A stretch of 48,953 nt of DNA from Enterobacter cancerogenus (GTDB taxonomy: Bacteria; Pseudomonadota; Gammaproteobacteria; Enterobacterales; Enterobacteriaceae). The notes under the pieces were generated by a model. That model worked only from the letters and a program-made list of their open reading frames with translations. It searched no databases and was not told the origin of the DNA. Positions 15,050 through 27,000 of this stretch are shown one piece after another; within the stretch, counting starts at the first letter, position 1; the number at the start of each line of letters is the position of its first letter. Made by a program: the position numbers and the translations under genes. Where the stretch lies: assembly GCA_000773965.1 (NCBI GenBank), contig JRUP01000049.1, forward strand, positions 1-48,953, given 5' to 3'.

Positions 15050-17458
15050 CTAAGCTCTCTGACGTATTTCTTCTCGAACTTTAACTTTCTGGTCAACTAA
15101 ATTCTTAATTTCTGTAAACAATTTAGCATGTTCATTTTCTCGATCAGACACAGTTATAACCAGAGAATATTTTTCATTATCTTTGACGTCTTGATGAATC
15201 CATTCTCTATCCTGCCTGGTAACTACCACAAACCATTTGTACTTAGGATTCAACTGCTTAAATTTCCATCTGGAGCTTTGAACTGTACCTTTACTTCGAA
15301 GCTGGGCAGAAATTTCACGATTGTTAGTGCTGTCGTCGTTTCTTGACTTTTGTTCCTTCTGATTTTTATGATCGAACGACTTCTGAACCTCTTCCAGAGA
15401 CAATCCTTTTACTAATCTGTAATAAATTTGAGTAGCAGTATAATCAATACGTGTTGTACGTACAGCCGGTGAGTGTGCCAATGTTACAGTCAACTCTCTG
15501 GTTGAACGTTTAGAACGTAAAAAATCTGGAGGTAAAGGGAGTTCAAAGAATTGACAGGTGTCATTTTCAATTACCTCTTCACTCATTAAAACAACGCAAT
15601 GGTCAGATGATTTAAATAAATCACTTTCACTAACGCAACCGTAGCCAGCTACATCACGAGCAATTTCTCTATTATAAGTCTCTTTATTTTCCTTATAAGC
15701 AGTTTTCATAGCATCTGGAAATGTTTCAGAAACCGCATTGTTCATGAAAGAATGGTTTACTAAAAGTGCCCTTAATGTATTTGCAGATGCATCTGGATAA
15801 ATATTGAGAAGCCTACCGGCCAAATGAGAAATATAAGGTGCTGAAAAGCTTGTCCCACAAATTTCTTTAAATAGAGTGTTACCTTGGAATTTGTTATTAA
15901 GAGTTAAAACTCCAAGCCCCCTCATATCAGATTTCCACTGATTACCTTCATGTCGCATTGGACTCGCAAGATTCCCACCTGCTGCTACTAACTCTGGTTT
16001 TAATGCACCTTTAACTGATGGGCCATGCCGTGTAAACGGTGAAGGCTGATTCTCTGAGGCAGGAGATAACTGATGTATTTCAGAATAACGTTGACTATCG
16101 AAAGTTGCATTATGCTTGGCGATGCTTCCAACAGTTAAAGCATTAAGAGCAGGTGCAGGATCAATAAGTGTGCTTGCTTGATTAAGTAAATAATCAGGGT
16201 ATTCATCTCGCCAGCTTTCTGTCGGAACTGCAGGATCATCTGACCCATGAAAGTTACCAGTTGATACTACAAAAAGAACATTAAATTTTCTTGCGAGAAC
16301 ATCTATTATATATGCTAATCCTTTAACGTGCTTACCATCATATGGTGAGTTTAAATTTCCAATCGACAAATTAAATATTCTGCACCCTTGACCATAAAAG
16401 TATTCGACTGCATCACTCAAGGTTTTTTCCAATGTACCGGAATCGTAAATTGCATTACCGGTAAATGGGCATTTACGCATTATTTTCCCATTGTAAATCC
16501 AAACCTCAGGATTCCAGTAGTTGCTAGAATCACAGTTTTCAACATCACCATACAAAGCTATCCCCGCAACTGCAGTCCCATGGCCAACATCATCGAACTC
16601 ATCTTCTCCATTTATAAATGATTGACTTTCAGCAATTGAAGATCTCAATAGCGGATGGTTTGTATTAATCCCACTATCCAAAATACAAATTTTAGAGGAG
16701 TGAGGGGGCGGGGAAGGGATGTAATGAGGAAGTTCGGTAATGTCTCTATTCAGTTGAGGAAAGTTGATTCCTGTGGCAGGGAGAAGATCAACGTATCTGA
16801 CGTCACAATGATTTAGAATTAGGTCAACTTGACTAAAATTAATTTCTATCCGAAACATCAATAGACTATCAAGATTGATCCTGTCAATTTTTTTAATATT
16901 GTTGGATTCTAACCATTTTTCAAAATTACCACATAATTTTAATCTTGATGGGTGGTTCATTACATCAATCGGCCATAGTTCAACGTCGAGTTGGAAAAAC
17001 TCTTCAGTAGGTAGACCATAGTTCTTTATTGCCCAACTTTTACGGTCTTCGCAGTTCCAATTCTCAATAGTTTCAATTGCTTCTAAGATCTGTTTATAAG
17101 TAAATGATTTATCAGAAAAACCTAGTTTTTCAATATGATCTTGGAAGGTAGCTAATCCTTGCTCTGTAGCAAAGACGATGCAAACTTGATTACTTTCTTG
17201 GCTTATAAATTCTAAGCCATGAGCTTTCAAATTATCAAAAGTCATGGCGCCATCATACTGCAGCTTTAAAACGTAAGGGGAATCAGATGATGATTTTACC
17301 TGTTGTTTTGCGACCGATACTGCCTTCGCAAAATAAGCATTAAGCTTTTGCCCATGTCCCACTAAGTCATCTTGCTTAGCGAAGCGTGGTGGAGTTTTAG
17401 AACGGCGTCGGTTATCTATTTCTTCTCTAAAATAGCTTAGATGATTGTATGTTGGCAA
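15050..17458 (-). CDS. ietS: IetS, subtilisin-like serine protease of an IetAS system
   Basis: An 802-residue S8 peptidase with an intact triad: Asp261 (CILDSGIN), His293 (DVGHGTAVAG) and Ser537 (GTSFSAPYISH). The oxyanion Asn is about 402 (STGNFHG). About 250 residues precede the catalytic domain and about 200 follow it, as expected for IetS. No signal peptide, so it acts inside the cell. It follows ietA by 22 bp in the same direction. On Agrobacterium pTi plasmids IetS behaves as the toxin and IetA as the antitoxin of a stability system; the pair has also been reported as anti-phage. Codon use is AT-rich, unlike its neighbours, suggesting separate acquisition. Confidence 0.85.
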   Translation of the reverse strand: MPTYNHLSYFREEIDNRRRSKTPPRFAKQDDLVGHGQKLNAYFAKAVSVAKQQVKSSSDSPYVLKLQYDGAMTFDNLKAHGLEFISQESNQVCIVFATEQGLATFQDHIEKLGFSDKSFTYKQILEAIETIENWNCEDRKSWAIKNYGLPTEEFFQLDVELWPIDVMNHPSRLKLCGNFEKWLESNNIKKIDRINLDSLLMFRIEINFSQVDLILNHCDVRYVDLLPATGINFPQLNRDITELPHYIPSPPPHSSKICILDSGINTNHPLLRSSIAESQSFINGEDEFDDVGHGTAVAGIALYGDVENCDSSNYWNPEVWIYNGKIMRKCPFTGNAIYDSGTLEKTLSDAVEYFYGQGCRIFNLSIGNLNSPYDGKHVKGLAYIIDVLARKFNVLFVVSTGNFHGSDDPAVPTESWRDEYPDYLLNQASTLIDPAPALNALTVGSIAKHNATFDSQRYSEIHQLSPASENQPSPFTRHGPSVKGALKPELVAAGGNLASPMRHEGNQWKSDMRGLGVLTLNNKFQGNTLFKEICGTSFSAPYISHLAGRLLNIYPDASANTLRALLVNHSFMNNAVSETFPDAMKTAYKENKETYNREIARDVAGYGCVSESDLFKSSDHCVVLMSEEVIENDTCQFFELPLPPDFLRSKRSTRELTVTLAHSPAVRTTRIDYTATQIYYRLVKGLSLEEVQKSFDHKNQKEQKSRNDDSTNNREISAQLRSKGTVQSSRWKFKQLNPKYKWFVVVTRQDREWIHQDVKDNEKYSLVITVSDRENEHAKLFTEIKNLVDQKVKVREEIRQRA

Positions 17459-17480
17459 TTTTTTTCATCCTTGATTATAT

Positions 17481-18467
17481 TTAAATATTACGAGAGTTTT
17501 CTCTTTTTAAGGCACTTCGAATTTCTTTAATTGTTAAAAATTCTTGTCCTTTTAAGATCATTCTTTTTACAGCTCGACGCACAACTCTTTCAATATCAGA
17601 ACCGCTTTTACCTTCTAAAGAATCCAGTAATTCTGTATCGTCAGTTTCAAACTGGCGTCTTACGCCCCGGAGCTTAAGTTTCAAAAGCGAATTTAGAATT
17701 TGTCTATCTGGTAGTGGAAACTCTATCGAATCGTCGAAACGGCGCCATATTGCTGAATCAAGAATAGTTTCATGATTAGTGGCAGCAAGAATTAAACTCA
17801 ACCCATCGTACGAGTCCATCATCTGAAGAACTGCATTAACTACACGACGCAACTCACCATGCTCAGAATTATCATTTCTTTCTTTTCCTATGGCATCAAA
17901 CTCATCAAATAAAACCACAAAGTTATTAGAAGCTATGAAATCAAAAACTTTTCTAAGGTTTGCTGCCGTCTCACCTAAAAAGGAAGAAACTAAAACATCA
18001 AGTCTTACAATAGCCAATGGCTTATCTAATTCGAAGGCTATAACTTCGGCAGCAAGTGTTTTACCACAACCAGGTGGGCCAAAAAATATCACTTTACCCG
18101 ATGGCTTTATACCAAAGCTACGTAATATATCCACTCTTCGGTGTTCTTCAAGTAATTCCTCAATCATCGAAATACTTGACTCCGGCAGTATAATCTCATC
18201 TAGTGAGCGACTAGGATGACGAATGTCTAATAGTGGTAGCCCTCGTTCTTTATCTATAGGAATATCATAAGTCAGCAGAGGTCTTTTGACTTTATTATCT
18301 TGAATGCTACCGCCACCATATAAAATTTTCTCAAGATCGTTTGCTAATAAATGGTGCTGCTTCTGACGTTCTTCCTCAATTATTGCCTCTGAAGCTCGAC
18401 GAAAAGCATCTGGATCCCCAACGGTTCCAGCTTTAAAAAGTTGTCTTAGAATTTTTCCGTTTGCCAT
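17481..18467 (-). CDS. ietA: IetA, AAA ATPase of an IetAS system
   Basis: A 328-residue AAA+ ATPase. I start it at the ATG at 18467 because GGGGGAG lies 6 bases before it and MANGKILRQLFKAGTVGDPD matches the usual family N-terminus. A TTG 25 codons upstream is open but lacks support. Walker A GPPGCGKT and Walker B VVLFDEFDA are intact, with a sensor-1 Asn (AATNHE) and arginine-finger-type WRRFDD. The last ~60 residues form the AAA lid. It is the first gene of the operon with ietS. Known role in the family: restrains or directs the protease; loss of the pair destabilises the plasmid. Confidence 0.85.
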   Translation of the reverse strand: MANGKILRQLFKAGTVGDPDAFRRASEAIIEEERQKQHHLLANDLEKILYGGGSIQDNKVKRPLLTYDIPIDKERGLPLLDIRHPSRSLDEIILPESSISMIEELLEEHRRVDILRSFGIKPSGKVIFFGPPGCGKTLAAEVIAFELDKPLAIVRLDVLVSSFLGETAANLRKVFDFIASNNFVVLFDEFDAIGKERNDNSEHGELRRVVNAVLQMMDSYDGLSLILAATNHETILDSAIWRRFDDSIEFPLPDRQILNSLLKLKLRGVRRQFETDDTELLDSLEGKSGSDIERVVRRAVKRMILKGQEFLTIKEIRSALKRENSRNI

Positions 18468-18542
18468 TTGCTCCCCCAGATTAAGTCCATACTTTTTCAA
18501 GAAGTATGCGATAACTCCTTTTACCGAAGAGAAATTAATCAA

Positions 18543-19384
18543 CTAGGGTAGCAAAAGAGAAACTGTTATTATTATAAACCTAAAGTCGATTTAAGTTTAT
18601 TAAAAAATAATCATTAAAATCATAACGTTACATAGCTTAGAGTTTAAGCAGTTACCAAACTAACATTTCGCTCTCCAGAACTAGCAAAGGGGGAGAAGTG
18701 TAAGGGATAAACTGATTGATACAGATAAATGCATGTATTAAAGATGGGTAAAACTTAGAACAGGTTCTGAAACTCATTGAACACCTTATTTAACATAATT
18801 ATGATGTTCTGAACTTCGTGTCCTAGCGAAGCTGAACAGCCCGCCATTTTGAGTGCCTTCCGGCCGTAAGTGACCACTAAATGCCAGACGCTGTTTAAAA
18901 AGCTAGCAATAACGTTGCTCACGAGAAGAGGTGTGCGCATGCATGCACCGGCACTCGCGCGCTCCCCGACAATTCATCACTTCGATACAGCGGTAACCGC
19001 TAAAAATCCCATCTCAGGCGAAGCCCAAAAGCCTGCCGGCCTGAAGAACGGATACCTTCCGACGGGCACGTGAGGGACTCAATTTGCTGTTCTCAGAGAT
19101 GCTTACGCTACGCTATTACTAATCAATCAGACACGCTGCGCGCTTTATTTCAGTGCAGTTGCTAATCAGAACGATACAAATAATACAAATAAATATTTCC
19201 TCTTGTCTGCAACCTAAAACCATCAACTTTATATTTGAGTTAATCAGACAAATAACCCTTCACTAAGTTAAATATAAATCCCATTCTCGTTTTATAGCGC
19301 CATCAGGAACTTTCTGATTGTTTAGGTGATATTCTGCACAAACAAGCTTACAAAAAATTTACAATCAATTTCACTTAAGTCTTT
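18543..19384. other. Intergenic region between ietA and cdiB
   Basis: About 840 bp. The last 230 bp (19150-19384) are very AT-rich and must hold the cdiB promoter. The middle (18850-19075) is GC-richer and has open frames on both strands but none with a family signature. I see no RNA gene or repeat. Confidence 0.4.
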
Positions 19385-21049
19385 ATGATGGCACATACAG
19401 GGAAGTTACTGGCGCTGAGCGTCAGCTTATTAACTGCTTCAGCAATAGCGGCACCGTTAAATCCGGGCGACCGCGATTACATCCAGAATCAGCAGCAACA
19501 GCGTCTGCAGCAGGACCAGAACCAGCGCGATGCGCTGTGGAACGCTGTCGCCCCGCAGGCCGCACCGGATGGCGGTTTAAGTGCATCCAGCCCGTGTTTC
19601 CCCGTCCATCATATCGTCATCCGCAATGCGTCTTTACTCTCACAGAGCCAACAGCAGAATATCACTGCGCCCTATATTGACCGCTGCCTGAACTTAACGG
19701 AAATTAATTCGCTGGTCCACGCCATTTCAGACTGGTATATGCAGCGCGGCTATATTACCAGCCGCGCGTTTTTAACCGAACAGGATTTATCCTCCGGTGA
19801 GCTGGTTATTCCGGTGCTGGAAGGGAAGCTCGACGAAATACGCCTCGACGGGCAGCACCCGCGCGCGCTGTTAATGGCGTTTCCCGGCCTGGAAGGGAAG
19901 ATGCTTAACCTGCGCGATATTGAGCAGGGCATGGAGCAGATTAACCGCGTACGCTCAACGCCGGTGCAGATTGAAATTCAGCCGTCGCCTAAAGCGGGAT
20001 ATTCCGTCGTGAACCTCACGGCAAAACCGGAGTTTCCGCTCAGCGCTTCGCTGGGCTTTGATAACAGCGGACAGAAGAGCACTGGCGTGGGCCAGCTGAA
20101 CGCCTCGCTCACCGGCAACAACCTGCTGGGCCTCGCCGACCGCTGGTTTATCAGCGGCGCGCGCAGCAGCGCCTTCAGCCAGTGGCGCGACGCGCAGAGC
20201 CTGCAGGCGGGCGTCAGCGTGCCGTACGGCTACGGCCTGATCGACTACAGCTACAGCTGGAGCAGCTATCACAGCAGCTTCATCAACAATGATTTCACCT
20301 GGCTCAGCAACGGTGACAACGTCGCGCACCGCCTGAACGGCTCCTGGGTACTGTTCCGCAACGGGGACATCAAAACCGGCGTCCAATTCGGCCTGAACCA
20401 CTACACCAGCCACAACTTCCTGAATAACACGCTGCTCACCAGCAGCAGCCGCAAAATCACCAGCCTGCAGTTCGGCCTCAACCACACGCAGAAAATCTTC
20501 GGCGGCGTGGCCACGCTCAATCCGGCCTTCAGCCGCGGCATGCCGTGGTTTGATGCCGAAAGCGATGACGGCAAAAGCGGCGACCTGCCGAAAGCGCAGT
20601 TCCGCAAGTGGAGCCTCAGCGCCAGCTTCCAGCGTCCGCTGACGAACAGCCTGTGGTGGCTCAGCAGCGTTTACGGCCAGTGGTCGCCGGATCGGCTCTA
20701 CGGCAGCGAGCGCCTGACGCTTGGCGGCGAAAGCTCGGTGCGCGGCTTTAAGGAGCAGTACCTCTCCGGCGATGCCGGTGGCTACCTGCGCAACGAACTG
20801 GACTACAGCCTGTTCACGCTGCCGGTGATGGGCGAGGTCAGCGCGCTGGCCGCCGTCGACGGCGGCTGGCTGAAGATCGACGCGCAGAACCGCGAGTCCA
20901 CCGGCACGCTGTGGGGCAGCGCGGTGGGCATCAGCACCCGCAGTCGCTATTTCTTTACCCAGTACACCGTGGGTATTCCGCTCAGCTATCCCGGTCATCT
21001 GCAGCCGGATCACGTCAGCATTTACGCCCGCGTCGGGCTGGTTTTCTAA
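19385..21049 (+). CDS. cdiB: CdiB, two-partner secretion outer-membrane translocator
   Basis: A 554-residue protein with a Sec signal (LLALSVSLLTASAIAA, cut about residue 23). A helix-rich linker (QNQQQQRLQQDQNQRD), POTRA domains over about 70-220 and a C-terminal 16-strand beta-barrel ending in Phe follow. The conserved L6-loop Arg-Gly-Phe (VRGF, Arg about 453) of Omp85/TpsB transporters is intact. It exports CdiA across the outer membrane. It is directly followed by cdiA (12-bp gap). No good ribosome site is visible before either of the two adjacent ATGs, so translation initiation may be weak. Confidence 0.93.
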   Translation: MMAHTGKLLALSVSLLTASAIAAPLNPGDRDYIQNQQQQRLQQDQNQRDALWNAVAPQAAPDGGLSASSPCFPVHHIVIRNASLLSQSQQQNITAPYIDRCLNLTEINSLVHAISDWYMQRGYITSRAFLTEQDLSSGELVIPVLEGKLDEIRLDGQHPRALLMAFPGLEGKMLNLRDIEQGMEQINRVRSTPVQIEIQPSPKAGYSVVNLTAKPEFPLSASLGFDNSGQKSTGVGQLNASLTGNNLLGLADRWFISGARSSAFSQWRDAQSLQAGVSVPYGYGLIDYSYSWSSYHSSFINNDFTWLSNGDNVAHRLNGSWVLFRNGDIKTGVQFGLNHYTSHNFLNNTLLTSSSRKITSLQFGLNHTQKIFGGVATLNPAFSRGMPWFDAESDDGKSGDLPKAQFRKWSLSASFQRPLTNSLWWLSSVYGQWSPDRLYGSERLTLGGESSVRGFKEQYLSGDAGGYLRNELDYSLFTLPVMGEVSALAAVDGGWLKIDAQNRESTGTLWGSAVGISTRSRYFFTQYTVGIPLSYPGHLQPDHVSIYARVGLVF

Positions 21050-21061
21050 GAGGCAAAGATT

Positions 21062-24000
21062 ATGGACGATCGTCAACCCGTTTCCCTCGCCCGTCGCGCG
21101 CTGAGCTATCTCATCTGTTATCTGGTGGCGGTGCAGCCCATGCTGCCGGTCGTCGCCGCACAAATCACCCCTGTGACGCCCGGCACGAAGATGGATGCGG
21201 CGGGCAACGGCGTGCCGGTGGTCAACATCGCCACGCCTAACGCAGCCGGCGTCTCGCACAACCAGTACCAGCAGTACAACGTCGGCCAGGAAGGGCTGAT
21301 CCTCAACAATGCCACTGGTCAGCTCAATCAGACACAGCTCGGCGGCCTGATCCAGAACAACCCCAACCTGAAAGCCGGGCACGAAGCGCAGGCGATCATT
21401 AACGAAGTGACGGGCGCGAACCGCTCTCAGCTGCAGGGCTATACCGAGGTGGCGGGCAAAGCGGCCAACGTGATGGTGGCAAACCCTTACGGCATTACCT
21501 GTAACGGCTGCGGCTTTATCAACACGCCGAACGTCACGCTGACCACCGGGAAGCCGCAGCTGGATGCAAACGGCAACCTCTCTTCGCTGGAAGTCACCAA
21601 GGGCTCGGTCACCGTTGAAGGTAAGGGGCTGGACGGCAGCGGCGCCGACGCGGTGTCGATCGTCGCGCGCGCCACCGAGATCAACGCCGGGATCCACGCG
21701 AAAGATCTGTCTGTCACCGTGGGGGCCAACCGCGTGGGCGCGAACGGTTCAGTCACACCGATAGCCGGCGAGGGCGCGGTGCCGTCGGTGGCGGTCGATA
21801 CAGGTGCGCTGGGCGGCATGTACGCCAACCGCATCCATCTGGTGTCGAGCGAGAAGGGCGTGGGAGTGAACCTGGGCAACCTGGCCGCGAAGCAGGGCGA
21901 TATTCAGCTGGATGCGAACGGTAAACTGACGCTCAGTAACAGCCTGAGCAGCGGCGCATTGACGGCGAATGGCGCATCGGTTGCGCTGAACGGTGATAAC
22001 AAAGCCACCGGGCAAATCAACGTCAGTGCACAGCAGGATGCCTCGCTGGGTAAGGGAACCCTGCTCAGCGATGCCGGGATCGCCGTGACGGCGAAGGGCA
22101 ACCTGACCACCGGCGGCACCAGCCTGACGGCGGGTCGTGACATCCGGCTGAGCGGGGTGACTCTGACTGCGGATCAATCCACCCGCGCCAACGCCGGCAG
22201 CAGCATTCAGCTTCAGGCTCAGAACCACATCAGCAACGGCGGTCAGTTCACCGCAGCTGACAGCCTTTCCGCCGATACCCGCCAGCTGAACAACAGCGGC
22301 GCGCTGGCCGCGAGTACCATCAGCGTCAAAGCGGGTACGTTACAGAACAGTAAGGGCGCGAGCGTCGCCGCGACCCGCAGCCTGACGACGGTGAGCGACA
22401 GCCTTCTCAATCAGGGCGTGTTCTCTGCGCCTGTGCTGGATATCAGCAGCGCTCAGACCGATAACAGCGGCATGCTGCAGGGCACCAGTGCGTTGAGCTT
22501 CAGCGGCAGCAGCCTGAACAATTTCAGCGGCGGCACCCTCAGTTCCAATAATGCCTTCACGCTCAACCTGCCGGTTCTCAGTAACAGCGGCCTCATCAGC
22601 AGCGGCACCACGCTGACGCTAAGCGGCGACAGGCTGATTAACGCGGGAGAAATTAACGCGGCAGACCTCAGCGTGTTTAACGCGGTGGTGCTGAATCAGT
22701 CGGGCGGCTCGCTGCTCGCCGGGCAGGCGTTGCAGCTGAACAACCAGCAGCTCACCAACGAGGGGAAAATGTCCGCCGTCGGGCTGACCCTCAACAGCGA
22801 CACCATCAGTAACAGCGGCACGCTGCAGGCAAAACAGACGCTGCAGACGCAAAGCCGGCAGCTGACTAACACCGGGACCGTACTCAGTGAAGACCAGCTG
22901 ACGCTGGATACCGCCGGGCTTAATAACGCGGGTTCACTTCAGGGCCGGCTGATGAATGTCAGTGCAGGCAACTGGCTGAACAGCGGAAAGGTGCTGAGCC
23001 TGGCGGAAGGGACGTTAACAACAGGCAGCCTGAACAACACCGGCAGCCTATTCAGCCAGCAGGCGCTGCAGCTCAGCAGCGGTGAAACCGACAACAGCGG
23101 CCTGATTCAGGGGACGACGGCGCTCCGCTTCAGCGGTCAGCGCCTCACGAACCTGGCCGACGGCACCGTCAGCTCTGATAACAGTTTCGGGCTCGATCTG
23201 CCGGAGCTGAACAACGCCGGGCTGATTTCCAGCGGTACGGCCCTGAACCTGAGCGGCGGCACGCTGACCAACGCCGGAGAAATCAGCGCCACTGATATCA
23301 CGGCAGACAACGACACTCTCAGCAATCAGCAGGGTGGCCTGCTGCTGGCGGATAACGCCGTGCAGCTGAAAAACGGCAGTCTTTCCAATGCCGGGCAGAT
23401 AGCCGCCGGCCAGCTTGCTATCAGCAGCAACACCGTGGAGAACAGCGGCACGCTGCAGGGCAAACAGTCGCTGCAGGTGACAGGACAGCAGCTGACCAAC
23501 AGCGGAACCGTGCTGAGCGGCGGTCAGCTGACGCTGAAGCAGGATCGGCTGGATAACCGCGGTCAGATGCAGGGTCAGCAGCTTGACCTGACCGCAGGCG
23601 ACTGGCAGAACAGCGGCAATGCGCTGAGTGAAGGGGATGCAACGATTACTGCCGGCACGTTAACTAACAGCGGCAAGATACTGGGCCAGCAGCACATCGG
23701 GATAACGGGGAGCACCGACAACAGCGGCTGGCTGCTTGCACAGGCGCTGACGCTGCAGGGGGATCTGGTCAACAGCGGGCTGATGCAGGGGACCAATGCC
23801 CTGACGCTGCAGGGCGATACGCTCGTCAATAAAGGCAACGGGCAATTACTGACGGCCGGCAAGGCAGACGTGCAGGGCTCATCGCTGAACAACCAGGGCA
23901 GCATCCAGGCGGATCAGCTCGACCTGAAACTGGAAAGCTGGCAGAACGCCGGCAGCGCGCGTGCGGATTCCGGGCTCAGTGCGAGTGTCAGTGGTGCGCT

Positions 24001-27000
24001 GGATAACAGCGGAAAGCTGATAAGCGAACAGGCGATGAACCTGCTCAGCAACCAGCTCAGTAACAGCGGGACGCTGGCAGCAGACCGCCTGACCCTCATG
24101 GCACCCCGGCTGACTAACTCAGGCCTGCTTCAGGGCAACAGCGCGCTCTCGCTCAGCAGCGCGGACATTACGAATACCGCCACCGGCGAGCTGATCACCG
24201 GTGATTCGCTCTCCCTTGCACCCGTCACGCTCACCAACGCCGGCCTGCTGCAGGTGACAGGCGACCTGAGTCTGACCGGACACAACGTCAGCAACAGCGG
24301 TCGCATCACGGCAAGCAATCTGAACGTGGACCTGGACGGGGCGCTGGACAACAGTGCGGGCGGGTTGCTGCTGGCACAGCAGCAGGCCGATCTTCAGGTC
24401 AACACCCTGAATAACGCAGGAACCGTTGCCGCACAGCAGATCAAAACCTCTGGCGCGAAGCTGCAGAACCAGGGCCTGCTGCAGGGTGACGCGCTGCTAA
24501 GCGCAGAGTTTGCCCAGTTCGATAACCTGCTTCACGGGCAGCTTGTCAGCGGTGGCGAACTCTCCCTGAAGGGAGGGACGGCCAGTAACGCAGGCGTGTG
24601 GCAGGGCAAAAACCTTGGCTATCACTTCACCTCACTGTCCAGCAGCGGCACCATCAACGGCACCGGTTCCCTGAGCGGCACCTCGGACACACTGCTGGAC
24701 AACAACGGCAGCCTGCTGTCCGCTGGAGATGCCAGCATATCAGCCGGCAGCCTGACGAACAGCGGAAAGATAATGGCGGACAGCCTCACGCTTCGCGGGG
24801 ATTCGCTGAGTAATCAGGGGCTGTGGCAGGGCACGACGGCGCTTGATGCGCAGGCATCTGACCGTCTGGTTCAGTCAGCGGGTGGTCAGACTCTGACCGG
24901 GGGAGCGCTGCAGCTGAATGCCGGCACGCTGGAGACTTCCGGTACGCTGCAGGGTGAGGGCGTCAATGTCAGTGCGGGAAGCTGGCAGCATCAGGGATCG
25001 CTGCTGAGCGGCGCTGACCTCACGGCATCGGTCAGCGGGGAGCTAAATAATCAGGGTGGGCTGCTGTCTCAGGGCGCAGCGCAGATTGGCGCGCAGAATC
25101 TGAATAACAGCGGCAAACTGCTGGCAGAAAAAGGCGTCACGCTCAGCGGCAGTTCGCTTAACAACAGCGGTACGGTACAGGGTGATGCGCTCGCCATCCG
25201 CCCCGCCAGCGTCACCAATCAGGGCAGCCTGATTGGCCTGAAGTCACTCACTCTCGGCCCGGCACCCATCCAGGGGTTCCGCCTGCTTGCCGTTCAGGCT
25301 CAGCCCGCGCGCGTGCTGATGAACAATGCTGGCGGCCAGCTGCTGACGCAGGGCACGCTGCACATCAGCGGTGACGCCGTGACGAATAACGGCACCTGGC
25401 AGGGACAGCAGATCCTGCTGGATGCCACAAGCCTCGCCAACGGCGGTGCCATTCAGAGCGCCGGCGACCTGCAGCTGAATCTGAGCGACACGCTCACCTC
25501 TGACGCGGGCAGCAAAATCTCCGCCAATGGCACCGCCGCGCTCAATGCCCTGAGTTTCATAAACCAGGGGCAGTGGATTGCCCGCAACCTCACGTTGCAG
25601 GGTACGACGCTGAACAACAGCGGTGAGATTTCGGGCGTTGAAGGCCTGACCACCACCCTGACGGGCGCGCTGACGCAGCAGCAAAACGCGGTGCTGCTGA
25701 GCGGTGGCACGCTGGACGTGCATGCAGCCACCGTGGATAACGCGGGCCGCATGCAGGGTAAGGATCTGTTACTCAGCAGCGACGGCGTCACCAACAGCGG
25801 GCGCATGCAGGGCGACAGCAGCCTGCAGCTCAACGCCGGCGGACGCCTCACCAATAACGCCAGCGGCACGTTGCTCAGTCAGAACGGCCTGACGCTGACC
25901 GCGCCCGAACTCTATAACTACGGCGTGATCCAGGGTGCCACCAGCCGTATTACCACCAGCGGCCTGGCCAGCAACAGCGGCAAGTTACTCTCTTCGGCGG
26001 ATCTCACGCTGAACGCGCCACAGCTGGTCAACAGCGGCTGGCTGCAGGCTTCTCAGCTGGTCCTCAACGCGGCCAGCGCCAGCAACAGCGGCACGCTGAT
26101 GGCAGACCAGCAGGCGACACTCACCGGCAACAGCCTGCAGAACCAGGGCACCGCGCAGGGCGGGAACCTGGCGGTGAACTATGCGCAACTCACCAACAGC
26201 GGCACGCTGCTCGGCGCCAGTCAGCTGAATGTCAAAGCGACAAATGTGACCCAGCTGGCCGCGGGTAAGCTGTTCAGCGGCGGCAATCTGCTGCTGGAAA
26301 GCACGGGATTTGATCAGCTTGGACAGGTGGTGGCGCTGGGCGACGCGACGCTGAAACTGATTAACGGCTTTACCACCCGCAACACGCTGGCCGCAGGCGG
26401 CCGTCTCAGCATCAGCAGCAATGGTGCGATTGACAACCAGGGCACGTTACAGGGGCAGGCACTGACACTGAACGCAAGCGGCGATCTGTCGAACAATGGG
26501 CAGCTCACCACCGGCATCGGCGACAGCAGCCTGAGCGGCAATCGCATCACGATGAACGGCGCAGGCACACTGCAGGGGGGAGGCAATGTTGTGCTGACCA
26601 GCCGCAGCGATGTGGCGCTGAATGGCTTTACCGGTACGAGCGGCAATCTCACCATCACCTCACCGGGCAGCATTGTGAACACCGCGCTGCTGTATGCCGG
26701 GCAGAATCTGTATCTTTTTGCCAACAGCATCCGAAACCAGCAGGGTAATATCCTTGCTGGCAATAATCTCCTGATGCAGAAAGATGCAGCGGGAAATCAG
26801 ACCGCTGAAATCATCAACACCTCGGGCACAATTGAAACAACGTCTGGTGACATACTGTTAAACACGCGCCATTTGACCAACCAGTGGCTGTCAATTCAGC
26901 CCGGTACAACCACTACAGAAAATCTGGCTAACAGCTTCACCTCACCTCAACCAGGCACCTATGCGATTCCTTATACGTTTTTTTCCCCGGACCAGGTCAG

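Noticed and set aside
18870..19073. 67-residue plus-strand frame upstream of cdiB
   Set aside because: No motif, no convincing ribosome site, overlapping frames on both strands; treated as intergenic.
19955..21697. 580-residue minus-strand open frame opposite cdiB/cdiA
   Set aside because: Arg/Ala/Val-rich mirror translation of GC-rich coding DNA on the other strand; cdiB and the cdiA start have full family motifs there.
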